DNA of 64,000 bases from Nodosilinea sp. PGN35 (GCF_029109325.1 NZ_JAQKQJ010000015.1:44880-108879), one strand, 5' to 3'. Positions 24,055 to 32,992 are shown, counted from the first letter of the stretch. The notes: a model not told the origin generated them from the letters alone. Program-made: numbers and translations.

Positions 24055-25065
24055 CTAGGCCTCGACGGCAGCCGCTGCGGCGGTCGAGCGGGCCTCGCTG
24101 GGCAGGGAGTTGAGGCGATTCTGGGAGACATCGCTGCGCGCATCGCGCCAGGCTAGCACCGTAAAGCACACCAGGACGCCAACTAGCGCCGCTCCCAGGG
24201 TGTGGTGGGCCACGGTCAAGGGCTCAACCTGGAGCCTCAGGCGAAACGTGGCAATCCCCATGACCAGCTGAAACACCAGCAGCACGCTGGCCAGGCTGCC
24301 CAACCGCCGCAGGGGATAGGTGAGCGCTGGGGTACACCACACCGTCCAGGTCAGAGCTAGCACCAGGGCGGTGGTGGGCAAAATGCCCAGCAGATGGCTA
24401 TTCATCACCTGGCACAGTTCCCTGAGGCCCAGGCACTGGTGGGCAGCCCAGCGCGACCCCACCAGCCCCCCCAGCAGGCACTGGGTATAGACCACCGCCA
24501 GCGCGACCAGGCCCAGCCAGGGCAGGCGACCCACGGTGCCGGTACTGCGGTAGGGCAACAGACAGCAGGCCATCGTCAGCATGGCGCTGAAGAACAAGAG
24601 CGCCGTACCCAGGTGGGCGGTGACAATATCAAAGCGCAGCAGCTGGGTTACGGTCAGACCGCCGAGGGCTCCCTGCACACCGATCAGCGCCAGGGCTCCC
24701 ACCGCCGCCCAGGGCAACCAGCCGGGCACCTGCCGCCGATACCACAGGCTGAGGGCAACCAGCCACAGGGTGCTGAGGCCAATCAGCGCGGCGTCCAGCC
24801 GGTGAAACCACTCCAGAAATACCTGAAGGTTCATCTGCTGCTGGGGCACCAGCTGGCCGTAACACAGGGGCCAGTCGGGGCAGGCCAGGCCTGCATTCAT
24901 CACCCGGGTGGCGCTGCCCACGGCCATCAGGGCAAGGGTGGCAAAGGCAATTTTCCAAATCAGCCGCCGAAGGCGATCGGTCGGGGTGGGAACAAGGTTG
25001 GTGGTGGGCCACAGCGCTTCACGGGCCGTAGCCGGGGATAAAAACGAGGGGAAATTTGCGGCCAT
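24055..25065 (-). CDS. ctaA: heme A synthase (COX15/CtaA)
   Basis: Membrane enzyme oxidising heme O to heme A, 336 residues with eight hydrophobic segments. The heme-ligand histidines are in expected contexts: EWFHRLDAALIG and TAHLGTALLFF in the first half, and AHHTLGAALVG near the C-terminus; a third appears in AAHQCLGLRELCQVMNSHLLG. The motif GSATRVMNAGLACPDWPLC is diagnostic and contains the conserved cysteine pair region. The N-terminal 30 residues are a soluble extension. It is first in the ctaA-ctaB-ABC exporter series. Confidence 0.94.
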   Translation of the reverse strand: MAANFPSFLSPATAREALWPTTNLVPTPTDRLRRLIWKIAFATLALMAVGSATRVMNAGLACPDWPLCYGQLVPQQQMNLQVFLEWFHRLDAALIGLSTLWLVALSLWYRRQVPGWLPWAAVGALALIGVQGALGGLTVTQLLRFDIVTAHLGTALLFFSAMLTMACCLLPYRSTGTVGRLPWLGLVALAVVYTQCLLGGLVGSRWAAHQCLGLRELCQVMNSHLLGILPTTALVLALTWTVWCTPALTYPLRRLGSLASVLLVFQLVMGIATFRLRLQVEPLTVAHHTLGAALVGVLVCFTVLAWRDARSDVSQNRLNSLPSEARSTAAAAAVEA

Positions 25066-25588
25066 GCCATCTCCAGCGGTAAGCAGTGCAGTCTGGGGCA
25101 GGGGCTTCGGGCGGCGGACGCTAGCCCCGAGGGCCGAGCCACCAGAAAAACCATGAGAGAGAGTAGATACTCAGACGTATGATTACAGAACTAAATAGAA
25201 ACTGTAGCCCCCATACTCGGGTTGTTGCTTACCACTTTAGAGAGGGCAATCCTTGATCTGGCAAAGCTTTAGGGTTTTCTTTGGGATTTGAATGCCGCGT
25301 CAGCCTGCTATATGAAAGCTGGATTTATGCCGTAGCCAGACACACAACGTAATCTATTGTTACCTTTGGCGATGTTGCCGCTGGCGGCGTTGGCGCTGGG
25401 CCAGGACGGGCGATCGCCGCTCAGATTGTCCCAGGCTGCCCGTCAGGTAACACACGTCAGGTGACACAATGGGGTGTCTCTGCCCTGCCGGGTTCGCTGC
25501 CAGCCCCCGCGCCCGAGGGCCGAAGGACTTCCCCCCGAAGCACTTCCCACAGACTGACCGCTTACCGATCGCAACGAGTACTGCACCC
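25066..25588. other. divergent spacer upstream of ctaA
   Basis: About 520 bases, mostly non-coding. The right half is GC-rich and contains an open frame in line with the next gene, but it lacks coding character. It must hold the ctaA promoter and the promoter of the next rightward gene. The only ordered element I see is a 14-base direct repeat. Confidence 0.5.
25441..25468. repeat. tandem 14-base direct repeat
   Basis: CGTCAGGTAACACA is followed at once by CGTCAGGTGACACA, differing at one base. It lies 120 bases upstream of the next gene's start and could be a pair of regulator half-sites or a slippage product. Confidence 0.6.
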
Positions 25589-25927
25589 ATGAGCACCCCC
25601 CTCACCCTCAACCTGCCCCAGGGATCGATTCGATTTACCTTCTCTGCCGAGGCGGCCCAGACCCTCAAAGCATCGCTGGACGGCCTGATGACTACGCTGA
25701 AAACTGCCGCCGCCCAGGCAGGCGACACCGGTCGTCGCGCCCCGCAGCCGCCGCTGGAGTATCGCCACAGCGGAGACGTGTTTTTGGAGGTGTTCTGCAA
25801 CCCCAATATCTGGCCCAGCCCCTTTGCGGCCAAGGTGTTGCTGACCCTGCGCGACGATCGCATTCGCGTGACGACCGAGGCCGAACTGTCTCAGATCTAC
25901 GACGACATCATCACCTACCTGGGCTAG
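25589..25927 (+). CDS. conserved small protein of unknown function
   Basis: A 112-residue soluble protein without recognised domain, beginning MSTPLTLNLPQGSIRFTFSA. It is hydrophilic with a mix of beta strands and helices (predicted by eye) and no cysteine-based motif; one Cys lies in VFCNPNIWPSPFAAKVLLTL. I start it at ATG 25589, where conserved-looking sequence begins; a frame extends to 25469 but its extra 40 residues are Pro/Arg-rich and atypical. It resembles short cyanobacterial conserved proteins of unknown role. The next gene is 190 bases downstream. Confidence 0.6.
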   Translation: MSTPLTLNLPQGSIRFTFSAEAAQTLKASLDGLMTTLKTAAAQAGDTGRRAPQPPLEYRHSGDVFLEVFCNPNIWPSPFAAKVLLTLRDDRIRVTTEAELSQIYDDIITYLG

Positions 25928-26117
25928 GGGCGGGGGGCTGCCTCCCTCTACCCGAGGTGGGATAGTAGCCTGAGATGCCACATCCTGGGGGAGGGGCGCG
26001 ATAGAATATGAGCGCCAAAGGCCACGGCGGCGTTGGCTGTGCTCAAAAACGGTCACCGCTGACGGTCACCGCTGATTGTCAGGCGCTTGAGTTCTGGAGT
26101 TTCTAAGGTAGCAAGCT

Positions 26118-26495
26118 ATGTACCCCGATGACCTATCTCAAACCTTGCAGAAGGGAATCCGCGTTACCCTGGGGGCCACCGCATCGTTGATTGAAGCCCT
26201 CCAGGATCCCGAAACCTCTAGTCAACGGTTTTCTGAGCTGGGCGGCGATGTCAACCGCCTCACCGAAGAGCTAGAGGTCAAAGGCGAGACTACCGAGCGC
26301 GAGGCCCGCCAGTTTGTCGATGGGTTGCTCAGCCAGATGCCCAACCCCTTTGGCAGCTCTAGCCCGGAGGCCAGACAGACCACCATCACCACGGTGGCCA
26401 GTCCGGTGGTCAACACTGCCGTGCAGAGCGACCTGGAGGCGTTAACCCTGGAGCTAGCGGCAATTCGCCGGGAGATTGAGGCGCTCAAGGGCTAG
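26118..26495 (+). CDS. conserved cyanobacterial protein, helical
   Basis: A 125-residue protein of unknown function: MYPDDLSQTLQKGIRVTLGA, then an amphipathic helical region with DVNRLTEELEVKGETTEREA, a proline-rich linker (MPNPFGSSSPEARQT), and a C-terminal coiled coil (LEALTLELAAIRREIEALKG). The layout recalls phasin-like or septum-related helical proteins, but no identity is claimed. The stop is 7 bases before the start of the following hydrolase gene, so the two are probably co-transcribed. Confidence 0.65.
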   Translation: MYPDDLSQTLQKGIRVTLGATASLIEALQDPETSSQRFSELGGDVNRLTEELEVKGETTEREARQFVDGLLSQMPNPFGSSSPEARQTTITTVASPVVNTAVQSDLEALTLELAAIRREIEALKG

Positions 26496-26502
26496 GGGAA
26501 GC

Positions 26503-27234
26503 ATGGTAGGCACCGCCACCGACGGGGCAGACAAGCGGGCGATCGCCGAGGACGGCACCCCGGCGGTTGCCGATCGCGAAATCTACTTCATCAGCGGCCT
26601 CGGTGCCGACTGGCGAGTGTTTCAGCGTCTACAGCTAGAGGGCTACCGGCCCGTACATATTCTCTGGCAGCACCCCCAGCGTCGAGAATCCATCGAGCAG
26701 TATGCCCAGCGCCTGCTGGAGCAGGTCACCACCGAACACCCGATTTTGGTCGGACTTTCCTTTGGCGGGCTGATGGCGATCGAAATGGCCAAGCTGTGCC
26801 ATCCGGCCCAGGTGATTGTGATCTCGAGCGCCACCACCGGGGCACAAATTCCGACCTATTTTAAGGTGTTTCGCTGGCTGCCGGTGCAGCTGGTGGTGCC
26901 CTTTAAGCAGCTGCTGTGGGCGGTGCACTGGCTGCTGAACTGGCTGTTTGGCCTCAACGATCGCGACGACTGCTCCCTGTTTAAGCAGGTGTTGGTGGAT
27001 ACCGACCCCTGGTTTCTCAAGTGGGCCATCAGCCGGGTAGTGGGCTGGCGTAACCAGGTGGTGCCCGAAGGTCTGGTGCAGATTCACGGGGGGAGCGATC
27101 GCGTCTTTCCCTGGGGCCATCGCAGCGCCGATGTGGTGGTGCCCGGCGGTGGTCACCTGATGGTGCTCAACCGGGCCGAAGAGCTGTCTCAGCTGCTGAT
27201 GCACACCCTGGCCACGAGTCCGGTGGAGAGCTAG
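26503..27234 (+). CDS. alpha/beta hydrolase
   Basis: Alpha/beta-hydrolase-fold protein of 243 residues. The nucleophile elbow is GLSFGGLMAIEMA (Ser about 89), an acid is likely in QIHGGSDRVFP and the catalytic His in VPGGGHLMVLN. It starts FISGLGADWRVFQRL after a hydrophilic N-terminus. ATG 26503 has AGGGGAAG just upstream, so I reject the longer frame. Its stop overlaps the stop of the convergent hydrolase on the other strand within the four bases CTAG at 27231-27234. Substrate is unknown. Confidence 0.85.
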   Translation: MVGTATDGADKRAIAEDGTPAVADREIYFISGLGADWRVFQRLQLEGYRPVHILWQHPQRRESIEQYAQRLLEQVTTEHPILVGLSFGGLMAIEMAKLCHPAQVIVISSATTGAQIPTYFKVFRWLPVQLVVPFKQLLWAVHWLLNWLFGLNDRDDCSLFKQVLVDTDPWFLKWAISRVVGWRNQVVPEGLVQIHGGSDRVFPWGHRSADVVVPGGGHLMVLNRAEELSQLLMHTLATSPVES

Positions 27235-28100
27235 AGCATTCTTGACGAGGGCGGGGCGGCGGCTGGGGCGGTTTCCACAGGCGTCTGCAAGGGCAGGCTG
27301 GGGCGTTGGAGCTGGTCGAGGGCCGCCGCAAATTCTATCGCGTCTACCCCCAGGGGCGTGGCGGCGGCGGCGAGTTCGCGGTGCTGGGGGTTGGGCAGCA
27401 GGCGCAGCCAGGTGCGGGTGAGCTGATGAGTGATGGAGTCGGCGGCGGCAGATTCTACCACCAGGGTCGGCAGCCACAGCTGGCTGAGCCCCTGCTGGAG
27501 CAGCTCGCCGTGGATAGCGGCGGTGCGGCGCTGAAATAACATTGTGCAGGCGGCGGGGGACTGGCGCAGACAGCGGCGGCGATCGCGCAGTGCCCTAGCC
27601 CAGGGGGCCTTTCCCAACCAGGGCAGTACCAGGGGCAAAGGCGACCAGGGAGCCACCAGCCAGCGATCGCGCCGCCAGCGGCTCCGCAGACCGCGATCGC
27701 TCACCCCCTCGGGGGCCAGCACCGCCAGACTCTCCACCTGCTCGGGGTAGGTGAGGGCGTACTGCCCCGCCACCCAGGCTCCCAGCGAGTGACCCACCAG
27801 TCGAAATCGATGCAGGCGCAGAGCGCTCAACAGACTGTGCAGCGCCTCCACCTGGAGAGCGACGGAGTAGGGGGTTTTGCCCTGCCGCCACGATTCGCCG
27901 AAGCCCAGCAGGTCGGGGGCCAGGCAGTGGTAGCCGGGCAGGCGCTGCATGACCGGCAGCCACTCGGTGCTGTCCTGCCAGGCCCCGTGCAAAAAAATCA
28001 CCGTTTCTGCCTGGGGCCTGCCGCCCTCATGCCAAAACAGGTTGCCGCTGGGGAGCGCCCTGCGGCCAGTGCGAAGGGGAATCTCGGCGGAAAACGGCAT
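27231..28100 (-). CDS. alpha/beta hydrolase (esterase/lipase-like)
   Basis: A second alpha/beta hydrolase, 289 residues, not closely related to its convergent neighbour. Oxyanion segment VIFLHGAWQDSTEW, the proximal PDLLGFGESW, and the nucleophile elbow LVGHSLGAWVAGQYA (Ser about 104) are visible. The cap region is Arg/Trp-rich (RSRWRRDRWLVAPWSPLPL). The C-terminal His-containing motif is weak (NPQHREL), so the last triad member is less certain. Ends in Pro/Ala-rich sequence. It is probably a single gene. Confidence 0.85.
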   Translation of the reverse strand: MPFSAEIPLRTGRRALPSGNLFWHEGGRPQAETVIFLHGAWQDSTEWLPVMQRLPGYHCLAPDLLGFGESWRQGKTPYSVALQVEALHSLLSALRLHRFRLVGHSLGAWVAGQYALTYPEQVESLAVLAPEGVSDRGLRSRWRRDRWLVAPWSPLPLVLPWLGKAPWARALRDRRRCLRQSPAACTMLFQRRTAAIHGELLQQGLSQLWLPTLVVESAAADSITHQLTRTWLRLLPNPQHRELAAAATPLGVDAIEFAAALDQLQRPSLPLQTPVETAPAAAPPSSRML

Positions 28101-28189
28101 AGCGACTCAGGCGGTAGTACGGTAGACGGCACCAGGGCAGCCGGAGGGCGAGGCCCGGTAGGGCAACCCCAGCCAACCTACCCAAAAGC

Positions 28190-28645
28190 TTAGGCTAAAA
28201 CCGTTTCTCCCTTAAAGAAATCTTGCAAATGCTGGCGATGGTCGTGGGAGAGGCGATCCCACGGCAGGTCGTCGCGGGTAAACGAGCTGGCCTCCAAAAT
28301 CTCTCGAGGATCGGCTGGATAGGGCCGCCCCGTCACCCGCACCGCCACCGTAACGCACACCGAATGAAACCGGGGATCGCGCCCCGGCTGGGAATACACC
28401 CCCACCAGGCGCTCTAGCCCCACGGTTTGCAGCCCGGCCTCTTCTTTGAGCTCGCGGGCGGCGGCGGCGAGCACATCTTCCCCCCAGTCCACAATGCCGC
28501 CGGGCAGGCCCCACAGGCCGTTGTCGCGGCGACGCACCAGCACAATGGTGCCATTGGCCAGCAGCGGAATGACGCAGGTGCCCAGAATGGGTCGGCGCAG
28601 CAGCAGCCCCAGCAGGGTACGCAGGATATGGGCAAAGTAGGCCAT
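28190..28645 (-). CDS. Nudix hydrolase
   Basis: A 151-residue Nudix-superfamily hydrolase that would cleave a nucleoside diphosphate linked to another moiety. The Nudix box is perfect: GGIVDWGEDVLAAAARELKE followed by EAGL, holding the metal-binding Glu residues. The N-terminus (MAYFAHILRTLLGLLLRRPI) is hydrophobic and may associate with the membrane. It ends 40 bases from the peroxiredoxin stop side and shares direction with it; the peroxiredoxin gene is immediately upstream by 3 bases, so the two may form an operon. Substrate cannot be told. Confidence 0.9.
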   Translation of the reverse strand: MAYFAHILRTLLGLLLRRPILGTCVIPLLANGTIVLVRRRDNGLWGLPGGIVDWGEDVLAAAARELKEEAGLQTVGLERLVGVYSQPGRDPRFHSVCVTVAVRVTGRPYPADPREILEASSFTRDDLPWDRLSHDHRQHLQDFFKGETVLA

Positions 28646-28648
28646 AGG

Positions 28649-29113
28649 CTAGAGGGTGTCCAGGTCGGTGAGCACCTCGTCGGCGTGGGTTTCGGCTTTG
28701 ACCTTGAGGTAGATTTTCTCCAGGGTGCCGTCGGAGCCGATGATAAATGTACTGCGGGTAATACCCATATATTCTTTACCCATGAACTTTTTCAGGCCAT
28801 AAACGCCGTAGCGGCTGGCCACTTCACCGCCCTCGTCCACCAGCAGCGGAAAGGGCAGGCTGAACTTGTCAATAAATTTGCTGTGGGATTTGGCATCGTC
28901 GGTGCTCACCCCCAGCACAACGGCATCTTTGCCCTGGTAGTCGGCGTAGCGATCGCGGAACCCGCAGGCTTCTTTGGTGCAGCCGGGGGTGTTGTCGCGG
29001 GGGTAAAAGTACAGCACCACCCGCTGGCCCTTGAGGTCGGCCAGGCTATAGGTTTTGCCGGTCGCGTCGGGCAGGCTAAAGTCGGGGGCGGGGTCGCCAA
29101 CGGAAAGGGTCAT
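28649..29113 (-). CDS. peroxiredoxin Q (BCP-type thiol peroxidase)
   Basis: Thiol-dependent peroxidase of 154 residues. The peroxidatic Cys sits in YFYPRDNTPGCTKEACGFRD, with the resolving Cys five residues later, the PrxQ/BCP arrangement. Start MTLSVGDPAPDFSLPDATGK at 29113 is the normal family N-terminus; an ATG at 29149 would add 12 residues without conserved meaning. It precedes the Nudix gene by 3 bases. Acts on H2O2 and organic hydroperoxides using thioredoxin. Confidence 0.93.
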   Translation of the reverse strand: MTLSVGDPAPDFSLPDATGKTYSLADLKGQRVVLYFYPRDNTPGCTKEACGFRDRYADYQGKDAVVLGVSTDDAKSHSKFIDKFSLPFPLLVDEGGEVASRYGVYGLKKFMGKEYMGITRSTFIIGSDGTLEKIYLKVKAETHADEVLTDLDTL

Positions 29114-29215
29114 AATCGGTGATTGCGAATGAAGGAACGATTGCGCCATCGCCCATTGTATAGCGGGGGCTGGCTGCTCAGGGGTTGTAACCCACTCAAA
29201 AAATTATTCAGCCAA

Positions 29216-29992
29216 TTATTCAGCCCGCCGGTAGGTGTGAAACACCGAGGACTGATCGGTGGGCAGCAGCAGCAGGTCGCTGATGTTGACGTGGGGCGGA
29301 CGGGTAAGGGCAAACACAATCACATCGGCCACATCGTCGCCGGTCAGCGGGGTCATGCCCTGGTAGACAGCTTGGGCGCGATCGCCGTCGCCGCCAAAGC
29401 GCACCAGGCTAAACTCGGTTTCTACCAGGCCGGGGTCGATGTTGGTCACCCGCACCGGGGTGCCCAGTAGGTCAAGCTTCAGGCCCTCAGACAGGGAGCG
29501 CACGGCGGCCTTGGTGGCGCAGTAGACGCTGCCGCCGGGGTAGGTCTGCCGTCCGGCGATCGAGCCGACGTTCACCACGTGGCCCCGGCCCCGGGCCACC
29601 ATGCCCGGCACCACGGCGCGGGTCACGTAGAGCAACCCCTTGATGTTGGTGTCGATCATGGTCTCCCAGTCGTCGAGGAGGGCTTCGTACTGTTTGTCGA
29701 GCCCCCGACTCAGCCCGGCGTTGTTGATCAAAATGTCGATCGCCTGCCAGGCCTCGGGCAACCCTGCGATCGCCTCCCCCACGGCCTCCGCCTGGCGCAC
29801 GTCCAGCACCACCGTCAGCACATCAACCCCCTGCCGCTCAAGCTCCTTGGCCAAAGCCTGCAATGGCTCAGCACGGCGGGCGGCCAAAATCAATCGAGCC
29901 CCGGTGACAGCCAGGGCTCGGGCGCAGGCTGCCCCAATGCCGCTGCTGGCACCGGTAATCAGAACAATCTGGTCGGCAATCGAGACAGGCAT
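29216..29992 (-). CDS. SDR family oxidoreductase (YdfG-like)
   Basis: Short-chain dehydrogenase of 258 residues with a full set of motifs: cofactor TGASSGIG (residues 11-18), NNAG, catalytic Ser in NVGSIAGRQ, and YCATKAAVRS for the Tyr-x3-Lys. The C-terminal EFSLVRFGGDGDRAQAVYQG matches the YdfG/serine-3-dehydrogenase subgroup that acts on small 3-hydroxy acids. ATG 29992 is used because the longer frame would start at TTG 30004. It is next to the peroxiredoxin but 102 bases away. Confidence 0.9.
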   Translation of the reverse strand: MPVSIADQIVLITGASSGIGAACARALAVTGARLILAARRAEPLQALAKELERQGVDVLTVVLDVRQAEAVGEAIAGLPEAWQAIDILINNAGLSRGLDKQYEALLDDWETMIDTNIKGLLYVTRAVVPGMVARGRGHVVNVGSIAGRQTYPGGSVYCATKAAVRSLSEGLKLDLLGTPVRVTNIDPGLVETEFSLVRFGGDGDRAQAVYQGMTPLTGDDVADVIVFALTRPPHVNISDLLLLPTDQSSVFHTYRRAE

Positions 29993-30281
29993 GGTCAACG
30001 GCAAAAATTACAAGGTTTGCAGGATGTAGCAAAGAAAGAAGACAGAATAACGAAGATCGAAAGAATCTTTGCCTGGCTTGAATCGTAGTTTTTAGGGCTG
30101 TCCTAGTTCAGACTTCACCTGCTATACGGTATCGCAACCCTCGACCCATCGAGCCCAGGTACAGCAATCCAAGCTGATTCATGTCGGCAAGACGGGGATC
30201 TAGCCTGCGCAGGCAGGTCGCCCGCCCTCCGGATGCTCACAATTCACGCAGGATCGCTCTGGCAAACTCAAAACTCAAAAC

Positions 30282-30707
30282 TCACTCCCCCTGTGGTGCC
30301 GTCTCCGGCTCTGGATTCTTCACGCTGGCCTCGATTTCATCGAGGGTTTGCAGCACCAGCCGCTTAGCCTGCAACTCCCAGCCCAGCTTTTGCACCTGAA
30401 AAGCCACGTAAAAGCCAATCCCCGTAGCGATAAAATCCAGCGGCTGCCGCCCCGAAATACCCAGCAGCAAACCCAGCCCGCCAATGCCCCAGAAGGGCAG
30501 GGCCACCGTCTGGCGGTTTTCTTCGATCAGCCGGGCAACGAAGTTGTTGGGCAGGCTGGTCGCCACCTCCTGCCGCACCGCCTGCTGCTGGGGGTAGGGC
30601 ACCGCAAAGCTAAACTTGCGACGCAGTTTCTCAATCTTGCGGGCGTCGGTGCTGTACTCGGTCAGCTCGTCTTCCGCCATGCGAATGAGCTGCTCAGCTT
30701 GGGTCAT
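30282..30707 (-). CDS. conserved cyanobacterial membrane protein
   Basis: A 141-residue protein with an N-terminal helical soluble region (MTQAEQLIRMAEDELTEYST), two hydrophobic stretches at about residues 70-105 (LPFWGIGGLGLLLGISGRQP, FIATGIGFYVAFQ), and a C-terminal amphipathic helix. ATG at 30707 has a GAGAGCCCCT leader without strong ribosome-binding site; the longer frame to 30833 lacks conserved character. I recognise it only as a type of conserved cyanobacterial/plastid protein and assign no function. Confidence 0.6.
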   Translation of the reverse strand: MTQAEQLIRMAEDELTEYSTDARKIEKLRRKFSFAVPYPQQQAVRQEVATSLPNNFVARLIEENRQTVALPFWGIGGLGLLLGISGRQPLDFIATGIGFYVAFQVQKLGWELQAKRLVLQTLDEIEASVKNPEPETAPQGE

Positions 30708-30836
30708 AGGGGCTCTCGGGGTAAGAATATAGGCGGTCAGGGCTAATAGGCAAACGCCTTGGAGTTTCCACCGTTCTCTATTATCCCATCGCAGCGATCC
30801 TGCGAATAGGTCGATCTCTCTTGGGGCAACCACCCG

Positions 30837-31784
30837 CTAATCGCCCTGGCCCAGGGCCCCTGGTGCGCCGCTGAGGGTGCGCTTGGGAGAGCAGGTGATC
30901 ACCATAATCACCAGGGTCAGAATGTAGGGGGCGGCATTGAACAGATAGTAGTACGAGTCAATGCCCACCGACTGAAACGCTGGCCCCAGGGCCTGGGCAC
31001 CGCCAAACAGCAGCGAGGCCCACAGGCACTGCCAGGGCTGCCAGCGGGCAAAGATCACCAGGGCCACCGCCATCAGGCCCTGGCCGCTGGAGATGCGCTC
31101 CGTCCAGACGCCGGGGTAAAACAGCGACAGGCTGGCTCCACCGATGCCCGCCAAAAAGCTGCCTCCCACGATCGCAGCCATCCGCACCCAAAAAATTGAA
31201 ATGCCCATGGCCAGGGCGGCGTCGGGGCTGTCGCCCACCGCCCGCACGTAGAGCCCCCAGCGGGTCGATTTAAAGAACCAGCTCATCAGCGGCACGATCG
31301 CCACCCCCAGCAAAAACAGCGGGCTAATTTGCAGCGCCGACTGCACCTGGGAGAGACCGCTCCAGCCGCCCGCCGCGATGGTGGGCAATTGAGGAGCCTG
31401 GGGCTGAATGAAGGGCTTGCCAAAAAAGTTGGCCAGGCCGCTGCCGAAGATAATCATGGCGATGCCCACCGCCACATCGTTGACCCGGGGCTGCTGCGAC
31501 AGCCAGCCGTGGATAGCCCCCAGCCCCGTGCCCGCCACCCCCGCCGCCAGCACCCCCAGCCAGGGAGCCAGGGTAGGGCCGACAACGCCTGCACTCAGGT
31601 AGGAGACGGCGTAGGCGCTCATCGCCCCCATCAGCAGGGTGCCCTCCAAACCCAGGTTGATTTTGCCGCTTTTCTCCGTCAGGCATTCGCCCAGACTGAC
31701 CAAGAGAAAGGGAACACTGCCCCGCAGCGTACCCGCCAAAATACCCAGGGGAACGCCCCACCAGCCCAGTGCTCCTGTCGCCAT
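30837..31784 (-). CDS. ABC transporter permease, BMP/nucleoside type (second permease)
   Basis: Inner-membrane permease of 315 residues, matching the YufQ/NupQ-type (COG1079-like) half of nucleoside importers. It has about 8 hydrophobic segments, an early ECLTEKSGKINLGLEGTLLM (the diagnostic NLGLEG motif), and RAVGDSPDAALAMGIS, the loop that docks on the ATPase. The first permease lies upstream with a 113-base gap containing a 21-bp palindrome. The series is BMP-family binding protein, permease, permease. No ATPase gene is present on either side. Confidence 0.9.
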   Translation of the reverse strand: MATGALGWWGVPLGILAGTLRGSVPFLLVSLGECLTEKSGKINLGLEGTLLMGAMSAYAVSYLSAGVVGPTLAPWLGVLAAGVAGTGLGAIHGWLSQQPRVNDVAVGIAMIIFGSGLANFFGKPFIQPQAPQLPTIAAGGWSGLSQVQSALQISPLFLLGVAIVPLMSWFFKSTRWGLYVRAVGDSPDAALAMGISIFWVRMAAIVGGSFLAGIGGASLSLFYPGVWTERISSGQGLMAVALVIFARWQPWQCLWASLLFGGAQALGPAFQSVGIDSYYYLFNAAPYILTLVIMVITCSPKRTLSGAPGALGQGD

Positions 31785-31841
31785 AATGTCTCCTTATCTA
31801 GCTACCACGGGGCCTGAGCGATCCAAACACAGTGCCATACC

Positions 31842-31862
31842 GGTGGGCGGTGCCCACCCTGC
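31842..31862. repeat. dispersed 21-bp palindromic repeat, copy 1
   Basis: GGTGGGCGGTGCCCACCCTGC, in the gap between the two permease genes. The reverse complement, GCAGGGTGGGCACCGCCCACC, matches copies at 38195 and 61593 with two or three changes. The core GTGGGCnnTGCCCAC folds on itself. Confidence 0.75.
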
Positions 31863-31897
31863 GGTACATCTCATCCACCAGCCCCTCATCCCGTGCC

Positions 31898-32989
31898 CTA
31901 CACCGAGGCCACCGCCCCCTCGGGCTGGGCCTCTCGCTCCTGAAACACGGCGAACCGCCCATAGAGCGACTCGCTGTAGAGCACGCAGAGAAACACGATG
32001 CCCTGAAAGACCAGCACCGTGGCATCGGGCAGGTTGTGGGCGCGCTGCAAAATGCCGCCGCTGGCCAGGATGCCCCCCAGCAGCACCGACACCAGCACCG
32101 TGGCCAGGGGGTTGTGGCGGGCCACAAAGGCCACCAAGATTCCGGCGTAGCCGTAGTTCGACACAATCGACTCGTTCAGCCGCTTTTGCACGGCGGCGAC
32201 TTCGACCATGCCCGCCAGCCCGGCGCAGGAGCCCGCCAAGAAGCACACCGCCAGGGTGAGCTTGCCCACCGGCAGCCCGGCGATGCGGGCGGCGCGCACG
32301 TTGCCCCCGGCGGTGCGGGCGGCAAAGCCAAAGGTAGTGCGCTGAATCAAAATGTAGGCCAGCGCCGAGGCCACCAGACCGTAGACCAGCCCCCAGTGAA
32401 CGCGGGTGGCGGGCAGGGTGCCCAGCCAGGCCGCCGGGGCAATTTCGAAGCTGGAGGGCTTGCTGACAAAGGCGGGGTCGCGCAGGGGCCCTTGCACAAG
32501 GTGGTTCATCAGGGCGATCGCAATATAGTTGAGCAGCAGACTGCTGATGGTTTCATTTACCCCTCGGTAGTGGCGCAGGGCCCCTGCCGCCATAATCCAC
32601 AGGCCGCCTGCCACCAGGCTGCCCAGGGCCATGGCCGAGAGCACCAGGCCGCCGGGCAGGCTTGTCCCCAGGGCCAGTCCCACCAGCACCGCCGCCAGTC
32701 CCCCGACCACCAGCGCCCCCTCGTTGCCAATAATCACCAGCCCCAGCCGGGCGGGTAGGGCCGTGCACAGGGCCGTCAGCATCAGCGGAGAGGCGCGCAG
32801 CAGGGTATTTTGCCAGGCGCTCCAGCTGCCGAAGGCGGCCCGATAGATAGAGGCATACACCGCCAGGGGGTTGGCCCCGGCCAGGGCGCAAAACACCCCA
32901 AAGATTATCAGGGCCGACAGCACCGCCCCCATGGGCAGCGCCACCGACTCCAGCGCTCGTCGCCTGGTTGCTGTAGACGCTATAGTCAT
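31898..32989 (-). CDS. ABC transporter permease, BMP/nucleoside type (first permease)
   Basis: Permease of 363 residues of the YufP/NupP type (COG4603-like). Contains IIGNEGALVVGGLAAVLVG near residue 90 and the ATPase-docking loop TAGGNVRAARIAGLPVGKL. It starts 3 bases after the stop of the binding-protein gene, so the two are coupled. Together with the second permease it would import nucleosides or related compounds, by family analogy. Confidence 0.9.
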   Translation of the reverse strand: MTIASTATRRRALESVALPMGAVLSALIIFGVFCALAGANPLAVYASIYRAAFGSWSAWQNTLLRASPLMLTALCTALPARLGLVIIGNEGALVVGGLAAVLVGLALGTSLPGGLVLSAMALGSLVAGGLWIMAAGALRHYRGVNETISSLLLNYIAIALMNHLVQGPLRDPAFVSKPSSFEIAPAAWLGTLPATRVHWGLVYGLVASALAYILIQRTTFGFAARTAGGNVRAARIAGLPVGKLTLAVCFLAGSCAGLAGMVEVAAVQKRLNESIVSNYGYAGILVAFVARHNPLATVLVSVLLGGILASGGILQRAHNLPDATVLVFQGIVFLCVLYSESLYGRFAVFQEREAQPEGAVASV

Positions 32990-32992
32990 GCC

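Noticed and set aside
26635..27477. Minus-strand 280-codon frame across the hydrolase gene
   Set aside because: Shadow of the rightward hydrolase; composition is His/Gln/Arg-rich.
31639..32259. Plus-strand open frame over the permease gap
   Set aside because: Pro/Arg-rich shadow of the leftward permease genes.
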